Assembly (NCBI RefSeq): GCF_000485595.1
Contig: NW_014577352.1
Coordinates: 162,910-226,909, forward strand
Length of the DNA stretch: 64,000 nt
Direction of reading: 5' to 3'
From: Priapulus caudatus
Taxonomy: Eukaryota > Priapulida > Priapulimorpha > Priapulimorphida > Priapulidae
In this document: positions 10,974 to 23,400 of the stretch, one piece after another
Layout: every line of letters begins with the position of its first letter
Numbering within the stretch: position 1 is the stretch's first letter
Made by a program: the position numbers and the translations under genes
Notes under the pieces: generated by a model
What the model was told of the DNA's origin: nothing
The model's input: the letters and a program-made list of their open reading frames with translations, nothing else
Database searches by the model: none

Positions 10974-13259
10974 CACATGAACACATGTGCCTTGAACAAA
11001 GGATGCAGTCTTTCTCCTGCATTGTGGTGTGAGGCTTCCTTCTGTTGTATCTCTTATTCGTAATATGTAGCCTGTGCTGTGTGTCTGTTGTGTAATAGAG
11101 ATACCTTGCATCTACAGAATCGCAAACTCTGGGAAGAATGACAGTGATAACGATGAAAATGATAATGACAGAGATGATGATTGGAGCTACAGAGCTGACA
11201 AAAAGGGTAAGTGACACCAGTAAAAAGACATGGTGGTCAACTAATTCTTCACTTTTGTGTATAAGCATGGTGAATGCTACCGATGCACAAACTCTTCATG
11301 AATAAATCAGCGGTGACACCAGCACAAGAATGATAAATGTCACCAGTGCGTGATGAACTGGGAGTGACGTTGCAACGTCACATGTTATCAGCATGATGAC
11401 TTCGAAATGTGTGATGTTGGTCTTGCTTCATCTTCATACTGCCTAATGCTGAGTGTTGTTCTTGTGTTGTAGTGCGCAATAAAAGAAAAGACAGAAGCAA
11501 CAACTCCCCTCGTAGAGCGAAGGCGTCAAAACTGGGTTGCGGTAATTATAAACCCTGTTGGCAACACATACACAGTGCCACATTGCGATATTTTATCTCC
11601 GCTTCCATTTATAGATGCTTTCTTTATCAGAAAACCACAGTGCCACTATTATTGTGATATTATTACGTGAGTGTCGTTAACCGCATGTGATGTTTATTAT
11701 AGGAGAGCTGGCAACCATTGTAGTCCAATCCGGAGACCTGCCTACACCAAACTACGAGGCTCTAAGCTGGGGTGAGTACTCTCCCACCCTCACTGTGGAG
11801 GCAGGTGTACGGTGAGCAGTAGATAACTCAACAAGCGCTGATGTACCGACGTCCGAATTCATGTGCTGCATCTTGTGATTTTCAGAGGAACGTAAACTTC
11901 TGCTGATGCAGACTTGTGGAGTCATATCTGAGCATACCAAGAAGATGTGTACCAGGTAGCAGCACATTTCTTATGCATTTTAATTTGGCTGGCACATCCG
12001 ATACTTTCTTTAGCTTTTTACACATTTACGATCTTAGTCGGTTAGTTAATGGCACACGTTAGCATTACATACACTTATGCCCAGGGGCGCGTACAGGGGG
12101 AGGGGGGTTCAGGGGGTCCGGACCCCCCCCCCCCGCTCGCGCAGAAAACTCATCTAAGGGGGTCTAATTTCAAAATTTTTATGGGGGAGGGCCCCCCAGA
12201 CCCCTCCTTCGCGTGCTCGCAAGTTTGGGTTACGGTTAGACCCCCCTGGTCCAAATCCTGTACACGCCCCTGATGCCTTCAGTGCATGTATGTGTTTGTA
12301 TTTGAATTACATGCAATAAAGATTTAATAATAATGATTGGGTCAGCTCTCTCAAGAGTTTCTGTGAACAGAAGGAATGGGAAATTAGCGCGACACATGTA
12401 CGGTCCTGCATTGTTGCCAAGCTTTAATACGAGTGCATACTTGTTATTACATTCAGGTCACATCGATGTCCGATGCATACAGACGAGCAGCGCAAGTCTG
12501 TGAGACTATTTCTTCTCGGACAACTCGGGTAACTATCACTGCGTTCACGCGAATCTAAGGCAGTCTAAACAGCGGGATTCATACACCCGCGTGTAACATA
12601 CATTCGTTGAATTTGTTACACTTTATGAAAACTGTATAGATGTATCATTCTGTTTAGATGTTGTGTGAAGTAGTGTTAGTTTTTTGTGTGAAGTAGTGTT
12701 AGTTTTTTGTGTGAAGTAGTGTTAGTTTTTTGTGTGAAGTAGTGTTAGTTTTTTGTGTGAAGTAGTGTTAGTTTTATGAAAACTGCATAGATGTATCAGT
12801 CTGTTTAGTTGTTGTGTGAAGAGTGTGCTGTTTTCTCTGTTTCTCTAGCTAACTGTGGCAGTCTTGTTTGTAGGGCATCTCAGCTAGAGAGCGAGGAGGT
12901 TCATGTCGACATCGATACGTATGATGATGGTGACAGCCAGTCTCTTCGTGACTCACTGCACTGGGAGGTGTCTGCTTCGAACAACCCCAGCCCAGCTGAC
13001 TCCACCTCCACCACCAACAGTAGGCACTATTCATGCTTTACATATTGCCACAGTAACTGTGCCATTTCAGAACTTTTAAAAATCAAACGTTGCTGCCGTA
13101 AAGAATTGACCAACGTTTCTATAACCTGTAAGCTTAACTATTAAATGCTCGTTAACCACAGGCACAAATTCCAAAAAAAGCAAGAAGTCGAAGGGATATC
13201 GTAAGAAGAAAAACGTACGACCCCCGACACCTGCTATAGAGACTATCACCCTGAACTGA
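9484..13259 (+). CDS. ATXN7L3: SAGA deubiquitinase module subunit ATXN7L3/SGF11
   Basis: Adaptor that anchors and activates the USP22 histone H2B deubiquitinase in nuclear SAGA. Eleven exons: 9484-9645, 9780-9895, 10378-10394, 10607-10802, 11118-11206, 11473-11541, 11703-11771, 11886-11955, 12457-12528, 12874-13019, 13162-13259; phases agree and give 367 aa, close to vertebrate ATXN7L3. Exon 1 is acidic (DDSDDQDDD). Residues 55-95 form the SGF11 helix. The SGF11 zinc finger is CPNC (C130, C133) with H145 and C149 in the context [18 protein letters not shown]. Residues about 240-287 are an SCA7 domain with C250, C261, C267 and H270. The basic, serine-rich tail ends in ETITLN. Exon 3 is a 17-nt microexon. 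The start is the first ATG of the acidic exon; a second ATG follows three codons on. Confidence 0.93.
10890..10972. repeat. (CA)n microsatellite
   Basis: Nearly uninterrupted CA dinucleotides in ATXN7L3 intron 4, preceded by degenerate CACG/CACA from about 10815. Cys/Val and His/Thr open frames across it are artefacts. Confidence 0.97.
12082..12272. mobile_element. 191-bp non-autonomous DNA element, CAGGGGCG termini, 5-bp duplication
   Basis: CAGGGGCGCGTACAGG at the left mirrors CCTGTACACGCCCCTG at the right. ATGCC flanks both sides (12077-12081 and 12273-12277). The interior is G/C-tract rich. It sits in ATXN7L3 intron 8, between the two exons that encode the SCA7 domain. Confidence 0.8.
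12661..12775. repeat. 23-bp tandem repeat, five copies
   Basis: Unit ttgtgtgaagtagtgttagt plus a short T run starts at 12661, 12684, 12707, 12730 and 12753. It lies in ATXN7L3 intron 9. Confidence 0.93.
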
Positions 13260-13397
13260 CCTGCCAGTAATGCAGCTCCTGAACAGCTTCATCTAGCTCC
13301 TAATTATCTCCACTAATTGGAAATTAGTGGAAGCCCTCAGAGAATCTGCACCGCAATCCACGATGTGTGTAATTGATGTATCAAGTGTCAACTGTAG

Positions 13398-13403
13398 AAT
13401 AAA
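13398..13403 (+). promoter_or_regulatory. Polyadenylation signal of ATXN7L3
   Basis: AATAAA lies 139 bp after the TGA stop of ATXN7L3, the first canonical signal downstream. Confidence 0.6.
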
Positions 13404-14662
13404 TAAATCTCTTCACTTTTGCCATTCTGAGTGGATGCAAAATCTGATTGGTTTCGCTGGCGTGGTCACTGTGTACGTTTAGTGTTCCTGGCATGATCTG
13501 AGTGCTTTCTAAAGTTATATGAGTTTACCTCAGACCTGTAACGTTGTACGGAGCTTACGGATTCACGGTGAAAAGTTCTTATGTTGGGTGTAAACTGTAA
13601 ATGCAGACAGTGCATTGTGGTGGTAACACCAGGGTTGTGTAAGAATTAGCAGAGTAATATATTGTCAGCATGGTTACTGCTTGCTTCTGTTTGTACATAT
13701 AGTTTATTGTAAAATGCTTGGTTGTAGAAAACGTTTTATTTAAATGTGACATTTGATAATGGCATAAAGCATTTATCCTGTGATTCTGCAATGTGGTAGA
13801 ATATAAACCTCGATTAACGTGGTTATTTAAAACCAGTATGACAGCTTGAGGTTATAGATTTCAAGTATTGCAAGCTGCTTGTCTAACAGGATTTATAGGT
13901 GAGCAGCCGCACTGGGAAGGTATGATCTTGTTGTATTTGTGCATGAACACTACCGCTGATGCATGAAGTGTAAAAAATGTCACAATAAAGACGAAAACAC
14001 AATGTATTGTTGTAAAAGAATGGTTGGAGTATTGTGTACTTCTAAAAAAAACTGCCTCTAACATTAAAATAATTTATTTTATAACCATTACACGATGAAT
14101 GGGTTCCCATCTTCTGTTAAACATCTGTTCTTCTATCATGGTTCCCACGAAAATGTGAATTATTTTTGCAAGGACTTTTCAAGGACATTTCAATGACATG
14201 TTTTTTTCAAGGAGAATCTGTGACAAGTAGTTTTAGCTTTTTAGAGTCATCATATATACCTTAGATTCATATATAAAGCAAAAATAGTTGTTTTACACGA
14301 GCGCCGACAGCAGATTTAAAAAAATGCTATAGTTCGCCGATTACCGATGTACATAATAGTCGTTTCATATTGTCATTCACGTAGATTCATGTGATGGTCC
14401 TGTGACAATATGTAAAGCTTTGATGTAACATGTATCACTCGGAACTATATATCACACAATGTACTGTGTATCACTCAGAAATTTTATTATTTTAACTGCT
14501 ATGCTCAACACTTGCATTTATCAGAATTTTTCTCCATGAAATACATGCAATAAAGATTAAATAATAATCATAATAATAAACAGTTGCCGGTTCTTTACGC
14601 TGACCTTTTATCTGCTGTGTCAGGCAGTAACATTAACAGTGAATCATTTATTCCTTACTCCC
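13404..14662. other. Intergenic, no gene recognised
   Basis: AT-rich sequence after the ATXN7L3 3' end. No coding exon, transposon terminus or RNA gene was recognised. Confidence 0.55.
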
Positions 14663-14998
14663 CTCTCGCGGATGGTATCGCCCATGACCAGTCAAGCATG
14701 GAAAAACTTTTGCAGGTAAATGGCCGTATTTCAGCCGAAACTTTTTCACTCCTCGATGCACAAAATGTGAATTTACGCCTATAATACACGCGTACGCGTG
14801 TGTGCGACCATACCCGCATGTGCGGGTCCGTTAGTGTGTGTGCATGTGTGTTTGTGTGACTGTAAAAATGCGTTTTATAGTCGTATAATCATATTTTATG
14901 CTTTGGGGGGATGAAAATGTTGAGGCTGAAAACCAGCCATTTGCCTGGCAAACTTTTCACCGTGCAACTGATGCCGTGAGCGATACTATCCGCGAGAG
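14663..14998. repeat. Imperfect long inverted repeat (fold-back), arms about 116 bp
   Basis: The left arm 14663-14780 starts ctctcgcggatggtatcg; the right arm 14883-14998 ends cgatactatccgcgagag. Further matching blocks (acttttgcaggtaaatggc against its diverged complement) run through the arms. The spacer is about 100 bp. No target-site duplication was identified. Confidence 0.7.
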
Positions 14999-15199
14999 GA
15001 AGATGAAAATATTGAGGGGAAGGGAGTGAGAGGGTAGGAGGAAAGAAAGAGGAGAGAAAGGAGGTACGGACGGAGGGAGGAATGCAGGCGGAGATGTGCA
15101 CACGCACGCGAAGTCACACGCGCAGACAAACGCACGTACGGCACAAACGGCACCTTCTAATATAGTTACTTCTCTCGCCTTCCGCTCACCCTCCCCTTC

Positions 15200-15395
15200 C
15201 CCCCGTGACTCTCTCTCGCTCGCTCGGTCTCTCTCTCAATATTTCTCTTCACGCACGCATGCACGCACGCACACACATACACTCTCTCTCTCTCTCTCGC
15301 TCTCTTTGTATCTCTATCTCGCAATTTTTCTCTTTCTCGGGCACTATTTATATATATATACATACACACGTGTATGTATGTACGTACGTACGTAT
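15200..15395. repeat. Low-complexity and microsatellite cluster
   Basis: CT-rich runs, CACG/CATG tetranucleotides, a TA run near 15350 and GTAC runs near 15380 follow one another. No gene. Confidence 0.85.
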
Positions 15396-15410
15396 ATACC
15401 CCTACACCCG

Positions 15411-16506
15411 GTATTTGCGTCTTGGACAATAGATATCTCACTCGATGAACAAAACATGCACTGAAGTATTAGTATTTGTAAAACAAGTTTATTTAGTGCA
15501 AAAATTTGCACATCATCTTGCTTGTCAAGTATTCTATGATGTAAGCCTATAACATTGTAACGCCCACGTTAAAAGTAGTTGCTGCCAACAGTTTTTATTT
15601 TAAATAACTTTAACTTTTCATAATGTAACATAAGTGATATTTGAAGACAACCTTAACTTAACAACATTCTAGAAATACTAAATAATATTACCACCATGAT
15701 TTCATGGTACCGATTTGTTGCTCCAGCACAGCGAGTATTTTTCGTTATTATAAAACAGTAAAAATTTTATTATCATAACTAAAATCATGCATAGTTCAAC
15801 AAAAACAATGCTGAACGCTCGAGCAGTTATTCTTTAAAGAAACTTAATTACAAAATCAACTGCCATATAGTGCAGTAGGTATACCATTTCGCGTATGTAC
15901 ATACAAGGCCAGGGAGACATAATTACTCTATTATGTTAAAACCAATGTTGACAAGAATTATTTTGTGCTCTGGTTTGGTTAAAAAAATTTGCCTGACAAA
16001 TATGCATTTAGAAGTCTCCTTCAGTTTACCATTTGTACATTTAAACAACATCATAACCGCGTTTGTATATTTAATAAAAAGGTTTTAAAGTGATACACGA
16101 TAATGTGGAATGATCTATAATCGGTCTTTACCATAAGTCCAATCTAAGAACGACAACCAACGTCATGAATGTGGATCGTCTGTGACATCGTGATTGTCGG
16201 CTGCATGAACAATGCTACGCATGCAGTGCTGCCACTCTTGAGAACCAGCCTGGCGGCAACACGCAACTAGCAAAATCCCATACCTTCCTCGTGACTTAAA
16301 TCCCTAATTACAGACACCACCCAGAGTTCTCCAACTGGTTTGATCTATACATAGTCAATATACATCTATACTAATAACTGCTCCCTGAACAAGCTTCTAT
16401 TGCCCTTTCCCCATCAGTAAAAAATGTAGCAATAATAGAGTCTTGACGAATCAATCCTGCAGGGGGCAGTAGTGTCACACTGGCCAAAAACCGAGCAACT
16501 TCACTG
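15411..16506. other. Probable 3' flank or UTR of STARD3
   Basis: AT-rich stretch downstream (minus sense) of the STARD3 stop. No exon of another gene was recognised. Candidate minus-strand polyadenylation hexamers exist (ATTAAA near 16070, AATAAA near 15490), but none can be preferred. Confidence 0.45.
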
Positions 16507-17378
16507 CTATACAGTATTGTAGGCTTCGGCCACGTACTTGCGCAGATACGACATGTAGTCTACCATCATGGTAGCTATACCTTGTTCCACCAGCGCTTGC
16601 GGAAGCCAACCCTATCAGGAAAATAACCAGTAAGCCATCAACTCAGACAACCTTACATATTAAAGATGTGCATAATTACACTCCAGTGTAATTTAAATGT
16701 GTACTTTTAACGTGTACAGTCTTCAAAACATGGAGTCTTCATCACCAGGCAGCCAGGAGTGCAAAATATAGATAATATATATAATATATTATGATCGATA
16801 TCTGACTGATATCACTAACAACTGAATGGAAATATGATGGTACAGGGCATGCTAAGGTGAAACACACCTTTAGGTTAGAGTTAACCACCCATGTAAATAT
16901 GCACTTGTCAGGGTTATTAGGTGCACTCTTGATGACGTATCCTGCTACTCTGTTCTCTCCTCTGCAAGAACACACAGAAAAAAAAATTCAAAAGTGAGAA
17001 GAGAGAAGTGTCATCAGAAAGAATGCATCATAACTGCCATACGATTGTCACAATCACACTTCAGTAGTTACTCCCACAGCTCAGAAACACTGCTGCAACT
17101 TATACAATCACACACTTTAAAATCCATGCCCTAGAACTCGTAGTTAGACTGTCACCGATACCTGACGTATTTGTTCGTCGGCAGCATCTCAGCATGGTTA
17201 GTCCCGCAGCCTGCAGACAGGTATACGCCATCTCGTTTCTCGATGCAGCGTGCTGTCACAAAGTCCCTGGAAAGGTAATGAGCTCGTGAGAAAACACACA
17301 CGGAAAGCAACAGCAACAACAACAGCAACAACAACAACAGCAACAACAACAACAGCAACAACAACAGCAACAACAACA

Positions 17379-17424
<46 letters not shown>

Positions 17425-20400
17425 TAGCCACAACAGCCACAACAGCAACAACAACAACAGCAACAACAACAATAACGAGTTGTTACGGATGGTCTACTGG
17501 TGATACGAAGTTCTGCGGTCGTACTGCTCACCTACTGCTGACAGTACCGCGCTCCCACATCCGCCGTCACCGTGTAAATCACATCCACGTGTTCATTCAC
17601 ATGCTGCAACACCTGAAACAAGCACACCACAATGACTCAACACTGCGTCACGGAGTCCCGAGAAAAAACACCCCGATCAGCTGTCTCGCCTGAGTCATAG
17701 ATCATTAACCTCGGTGGTTTATATTATCACGAGTGTATAGAGAAATCTCTATATTATACACTCCTGATATTATATTATATAGATATTATTATTGGTTACT
17801 GGTTAGATTATATAATTAACCTTAAGCATTGGTTTACAGCGAACAAGAACAACACCTCGCCAACTGTTGTTGCGAAACCAGCGGCTTCTTATGGCACTTA
17901 ACCTGGCATGCAATAATCTTGCCGTAAGTTAAACGAATGCACAGAGGCAGCGCTGCATGTCCTTACCCGGTTCTCCAGCAACGTTGGGTTCCATAATGGC
18001 GCCTTGGAGATATCCTGTATCATCTAGCCTGAAGATTTCTTTGGCACTCGTTGCTATTTCTGCCTGTAGAGTGAGAAACAGTCGCTATCAGTTAGAAGAT
18101 AAATACACCTATTGAAGTGGCGGTGATAGCAGGGTGCCATAGAGTTTTAAGCAGTGTGATGAGACACTTGCAGCAGCAAAACATTGTGGTAGGGCCATAT
18201 AATGCACCATGGTGGATGACTCGTGGGAAACCATTCAATTATATATCAAACTAGAGCACTCGGAGAGCACAGACCTCCGCCAAGGCAGCTGAATTCTCTC
18301 ATGTGAAATTTTTTATTAATTAATTAATTAAGTGGAAAAATTAATTAATTAAATAATTAATTGGATCCGGATTAGTGCGAGCGTGCAGGTGGGGGAAGAC
18401 TGTGGTTGCCCCTTAGCCTGTGGTTGCGTGTTTGTAAGTCTACAGCCAGCGCACACTAGCGAAAGTGAACTGAAACGTGCATGGTAACAAACACACAAAC
18501 CCACAAAACACACAACCAACACTCAAAGACACGCCGGTGAAAAACATAACCTCCGCCAAGCCCCTGACGGAGGTAATCACATATAATGGATGACGCCAAA
18601 CATTGCTATCCTCCATCTGATGATCTTTTCTTTTGATGCAAGCCGGCAACTTTGTGCTTCACAGATGGCAGCCAGACAAGCCTGGTATCAACTCAGCATG
18701 GGGTGCTGTGCCTGCTTTTTATTAGGGACAGCCAAACATGCGTGCACTCCACTAGGCTCGACCAGATATGCTCACACGCTATAGGATACGCACCTGTAGA
18801 ATGAAACATTTTCCTATCGGCTGCCACTTGATGCTGTGAACGGTGTCGGAGCCCGACTGCTTTTCCATGTGCCACTTCTCACGTGAGTTGAGGATGTCTA
18901 GCAGCATCGCCATCGCTTTCTTGCTCAGCTCAATGTGATGCGAATCCTACCAGGGCAACAGATGTCAGATCATTACAACCTTAGTGTTACAGCGACCAAC
19001 AATCGTCAGCGAATCAGGACCCTCGCATTACAGCGAGCAACTAATGTCAGCGAATCAGGACCCTCGCGTTACAGCGAGCAACTAATGTCAGCGAATCAGG
19101 ACCCTCGCGTTACAGCGAGCAACAATCGTCAGCGAATCAGGACCCTCGCATTACAGCGAGCAACAATCGTCAGCGAATCAGGACCCTCGCGTTACAGCGA
19201 GCAACAATCGTCAGCGAATTAGGACCCTCGCATTACAGCTAGCAACTAACATCAGCGAATTAGGACCCTCGCTCTACAATCGCTGTCTATGAAATCAACG
19301 AATCGTGAGCCCGGTTCCAGCAATGACCGTCTGCGATCAGCGAATCATACTTAAGCCACAGTCCAACGCTGACCAGTACACGTCAGTGAACCGACAATCC
19401 TTGAGTCATGTTAAACCTTTCCTTGTACGTCAATACAGCTCTGAGCTTAGACGGCTGCAACACTAGTCATGATAGTAGAGCAATACTAGTGTCGTGCTAG
19501 CCGACAGCTCAACCACATTTACTAGTTCTCTCAACCCCTATTTACCTCGATTTTTATGTCGAGCGAATGCGAGTGCCTTGACTTTAGAAACCAAATCATT
19601 GTATATGACTGTGTAAAGATATCTAGGTGTTACTCCCTGGACACAAATATCTGGTGCTGATCACAACTATCCAGTGTGATAGCTCATACACAGCTATATG
19701 ATGTTATACACAGCTATCCAGTGTGATAGCCCATACACAGCTATCTGATGCCATACACAGCTATCCAATATGAGAGCCGACGCACACTGATGCAACAGCT
19801 GGTTGCGACTATTACATGATGTCTTTGGAGCATACATCGATGTGCCGAAGCCCCAGGCACCGCTCACCTATTGGCTGCACATGCTCGCACGTGTATGGCA
19901 TGATATGGGTCAGTGGCAAGCTACTCCTAATGTTCCTTCCCCACACGACACGAAACGCAGTCACCACCCCGTATATAGGACATAAGTGACGTGCCTAATT
20001 TGCACTCACCTCAGTGAAGTGCATAATTTATTTGAAGTGTATACTCTATTAATCACTCTCCTGACGGCATGACATCCCCGGCACATGACGTTGATGTTGT
20101 GACATGATGACATGATATTGTGACATGATGACATAATATTGTGACATGATGACATGATATTGTGACATGATAACATAATATTGAGGTAGGTGAGCATATA
20201 GTTGACACAGGACTAGGCTACGGAGACTGGTTAAGATTGTGTTGGCAACATCCATACAGACATGAGGATACGCCACTATGATGAGAATAATATAAGACAC
20301 AAGGATGAGATGATATTGTGCTCTGAAGACGCACAGTATTATAGCAATAACAGGACACTGCCACTGTACCGACAACAGGTGTCATTAATTATAGCAACTG

Positions 20401-23400
20401 TTGCGGAGCAAGTTAGTAGGTTACGAGTTCAGTGACATTGTTTGACAGCAGCTACATATACGTTCAGTGACAGCCAGTGTATGCCTTCTGGGCATGGTCC
20501 AACCTAATTTAGGAAGCACCTACAAAAAGTCATAGACAAACTCATGCGACAATCGAGTAAAAGTCTCACCACGAAGAAAAAAACGGAAAGGTGGCCACTG
20601 CTAGACTGACAGCTTGCGCTAATGGGACAAAACAGGGTGAGAAAACAGAATCGTGACTATAGAGAGGAAAACACATGCTAAATGAGTATTTATCCTAACA
20701 GCACCCTTAAAACATTTCTTGCCAATTTCGTTCAATAATGACATAACAACAGATGTTTAAATACGTATGTGTAAATAAACTATTAATTAATAAATAATAA
20801 AGAACATAGATGTATCCCTAACCTCTTGAAGAATTGTGATGAAGTCATTTTGAAACATTATAGCAAATTTATTCGAAATACTAAATATATTGGTAGAATA
20901 AGTATTGTAAACATCTTATTATTCTGAAACTTTTCAGCTCACAGAAGGTATATAATACACCTATTAAACACATGCTATAAAAACATAGGCTAGCTCTGTT
21001 AGTTCTATGTCAAATAAAATATGGTAATACGTGCACAATGATGACAACGACCACGCGATTATCCGATTATAGTCAATTATCAATTGGTTTGGTGTAACTG
21101 ATAATAAACTACAAAATTTCAGTCGATTCCCATCATTAGGATGTGATACATGTGATTCGGATTACAAATTGTGATACGGGATAATGCGAGGTGCCCGCAC
21201 GATGCGAATTGAAGATAATATTGATTCAGTGTTGATAATGTTGATTTAATGTTGATAGTGTTCAATGAAGATCATGTTGATTCAATGTTGATACTGTTGA
21301 ATGAAGATAATGTTGATTCAATGTTGATAATGTTGAATGAAGATAATGTTGATTTAATGTTGATTGATAATGTTGAATGAAGATAATGTTGATTCACTGT
21401 TGATAATGTTGAATGAAGATAATGTTGATTCAATGTTGATTGATAATGTTGAATGAAGATAATGTTGATTTCACTGTGATAATGTTGAATGAAGATAATG
21501 TTGATTCAATGTTGATTGATAATGTTGAATGAAGATAATGATGATTCAATGTTGATAAGTTTTGAATAAAGATAATGTGATTAATGTTGATAGTGTTCAA
21601 TGGCAGATAATGATGATTCAATGTTGATTGATAATGTTGAATGAAGATAATGTTGATTCAATGTTGATAATGTTGAATGAAGATAATGTTGATTTAATGT
21701 TGATTGATTAATGTTGAATGAAGATAATGTTTGATTAGGTCACTGTTGATCGACACAATGTTGGAATGCAGATTAATGTTGATATCAATGTTGATAATTG
21801 TTGAAATTGAAGAATAATGTTGATTCAATGTTGATAATGTTGAATAAAGATATGTTGATTCATGTTGATTTGATAATGTTGAATGAAGATAATGTTGCCA
21901 TTCAATAACTGGTTGATTAATATGTTGATGAAGATAATGTTGTCGATTCTAGATAACCAGCATGTGATAATTGTGAATGAAGAACATATGATAGATTCAA
22001 TGTTGAGCCTTTGATAATGTTGAATGAAGATAAGTGTTGATTCACTGTTTGAAATGTTGAATAACGATAAGGTTGATTCAATGTTTTGATACATTGCAAT
22101 ATGTTGAATGCAAGATAATGTTGATTCACAACTGTTGATATATTGAATGCAGATAATGCAGATTAGGAGATAATTGTGGTGACGGATACAGCGATGGTCC
22201 CGTCGATTGTGAAATGGAATAGTGTTGTGCTTACAGACAGCTGAATCATGCGATCCGGCCCCGTGTCACGTGTCCCGTGTGGCACGATGAGGACTCAGCT
22301 CTGCATCTTCAAACAACTCCGCTCAGACTCTGCAACAGAAAGGCCAGTGCGCGACATGACATGGTCGCCTACAAATGCTCCCGATCGTAGGTATCATACA
22401 CATCCATTCACAGACACTTCGCGATGTTTTGTATCACAATCACAGAGCACAGTGAGACGACTGTTTTATTTTCTTTGCCCTGTTAATAAAGCATTTAAGC
22501 AGGAAGTCTGTGCCCTACGTGGCTAGGCCTGACGCATGCAGGGCTCGCCTCCTGGATGTTTTAAAGGTTGAGCCATACTAAGGACTGTGAGCCACACCAA
22601 AGTTATTTATTTAGCNNNNNNNNNNNNNNNNNNNNNNNNNGGGTTAGGGTTAGGGTTAGGGTTAGGGTTAGAATTAAAGGGACAGTAGCCTCTAGGATTT
22701 TACTGCATACAACTGTACTTACTGTATAACAAATCGTCTATACCCACACGTATTTGTTACCAGATACCTAATTTAATTGTTATAATTATTTACACATCAA
22801 CGCTACGAAATTTGAATGGCGCCATGACACCCGTGACCGTGCTGCCACCCCAAAAAAGTTGCGTATTTGACAATTTATTTTGCAGGTTACAGACCGAGGG
22901 CTAATCACAAAAGTGCAATTATATTTATACCTAAATGCTATTTAACCGAACGATATTCATTTTAGGGCAAATTTATCCATATCATAACTGAAACTATATG
23001 TCGTTTATAAGATATTACAATCCTTTTGCTTTTAATTGAATAAATAAGAAACACCCTCGGTCTGTAGCCCTTGGTTGGAAAGTGGTTTTGCGCAACTTAT
23101 CAGATCGTGCGCTTTGAGTGGTGCCACCGTCGTTGTAATCAAACTGTAGTCGTTAGCTTTAAAACATTTTTTAATAATATTTCTAATGGTGATTAAACCA
23201 TGAAACTTTTTATGTAGCGTAATTATAACCTAAATTAGCTGAAAATAACCCTAGAACCTAGAGTAAACTCTCCCTTTAAGATTGTGTTGGCAACATCCAT
23301 ATAAACATGAGGATACGCCACTATGATGAGATAATATAAGACACAAGGATGAGATAATATTGTGCTCTGAAGACGCACAGTATGATAGCAATAGCAGGAC

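Noticed and set aside
10733-11268. Cys/Val- and His/Thr-rich proteins up to 159 aa
   Set aside because: Translations of the (CA)n tract in an ATXN7L3 intron.
17152-17531. Open frames rich in Leu, Cys, Ala/Val or Thr
   Set aside because: They are translations of the CAA/CAG repeat; only 17162-17266 at one end is a true STARD3 exon.
18996-19265. CRISPR-like array
   Set aside because: The 41-bp repeats are contiguous with no unique spacers, in an animal intron.
22641-22671. TTAGGG repeats next to the gap as a real chromosome end
   Set aside because: Only about five units, and the G-rich strand points into the contig from its left edge, opposite to a natural left telomere. Similar tracts elsewhere are inside inverted-repeat elements.
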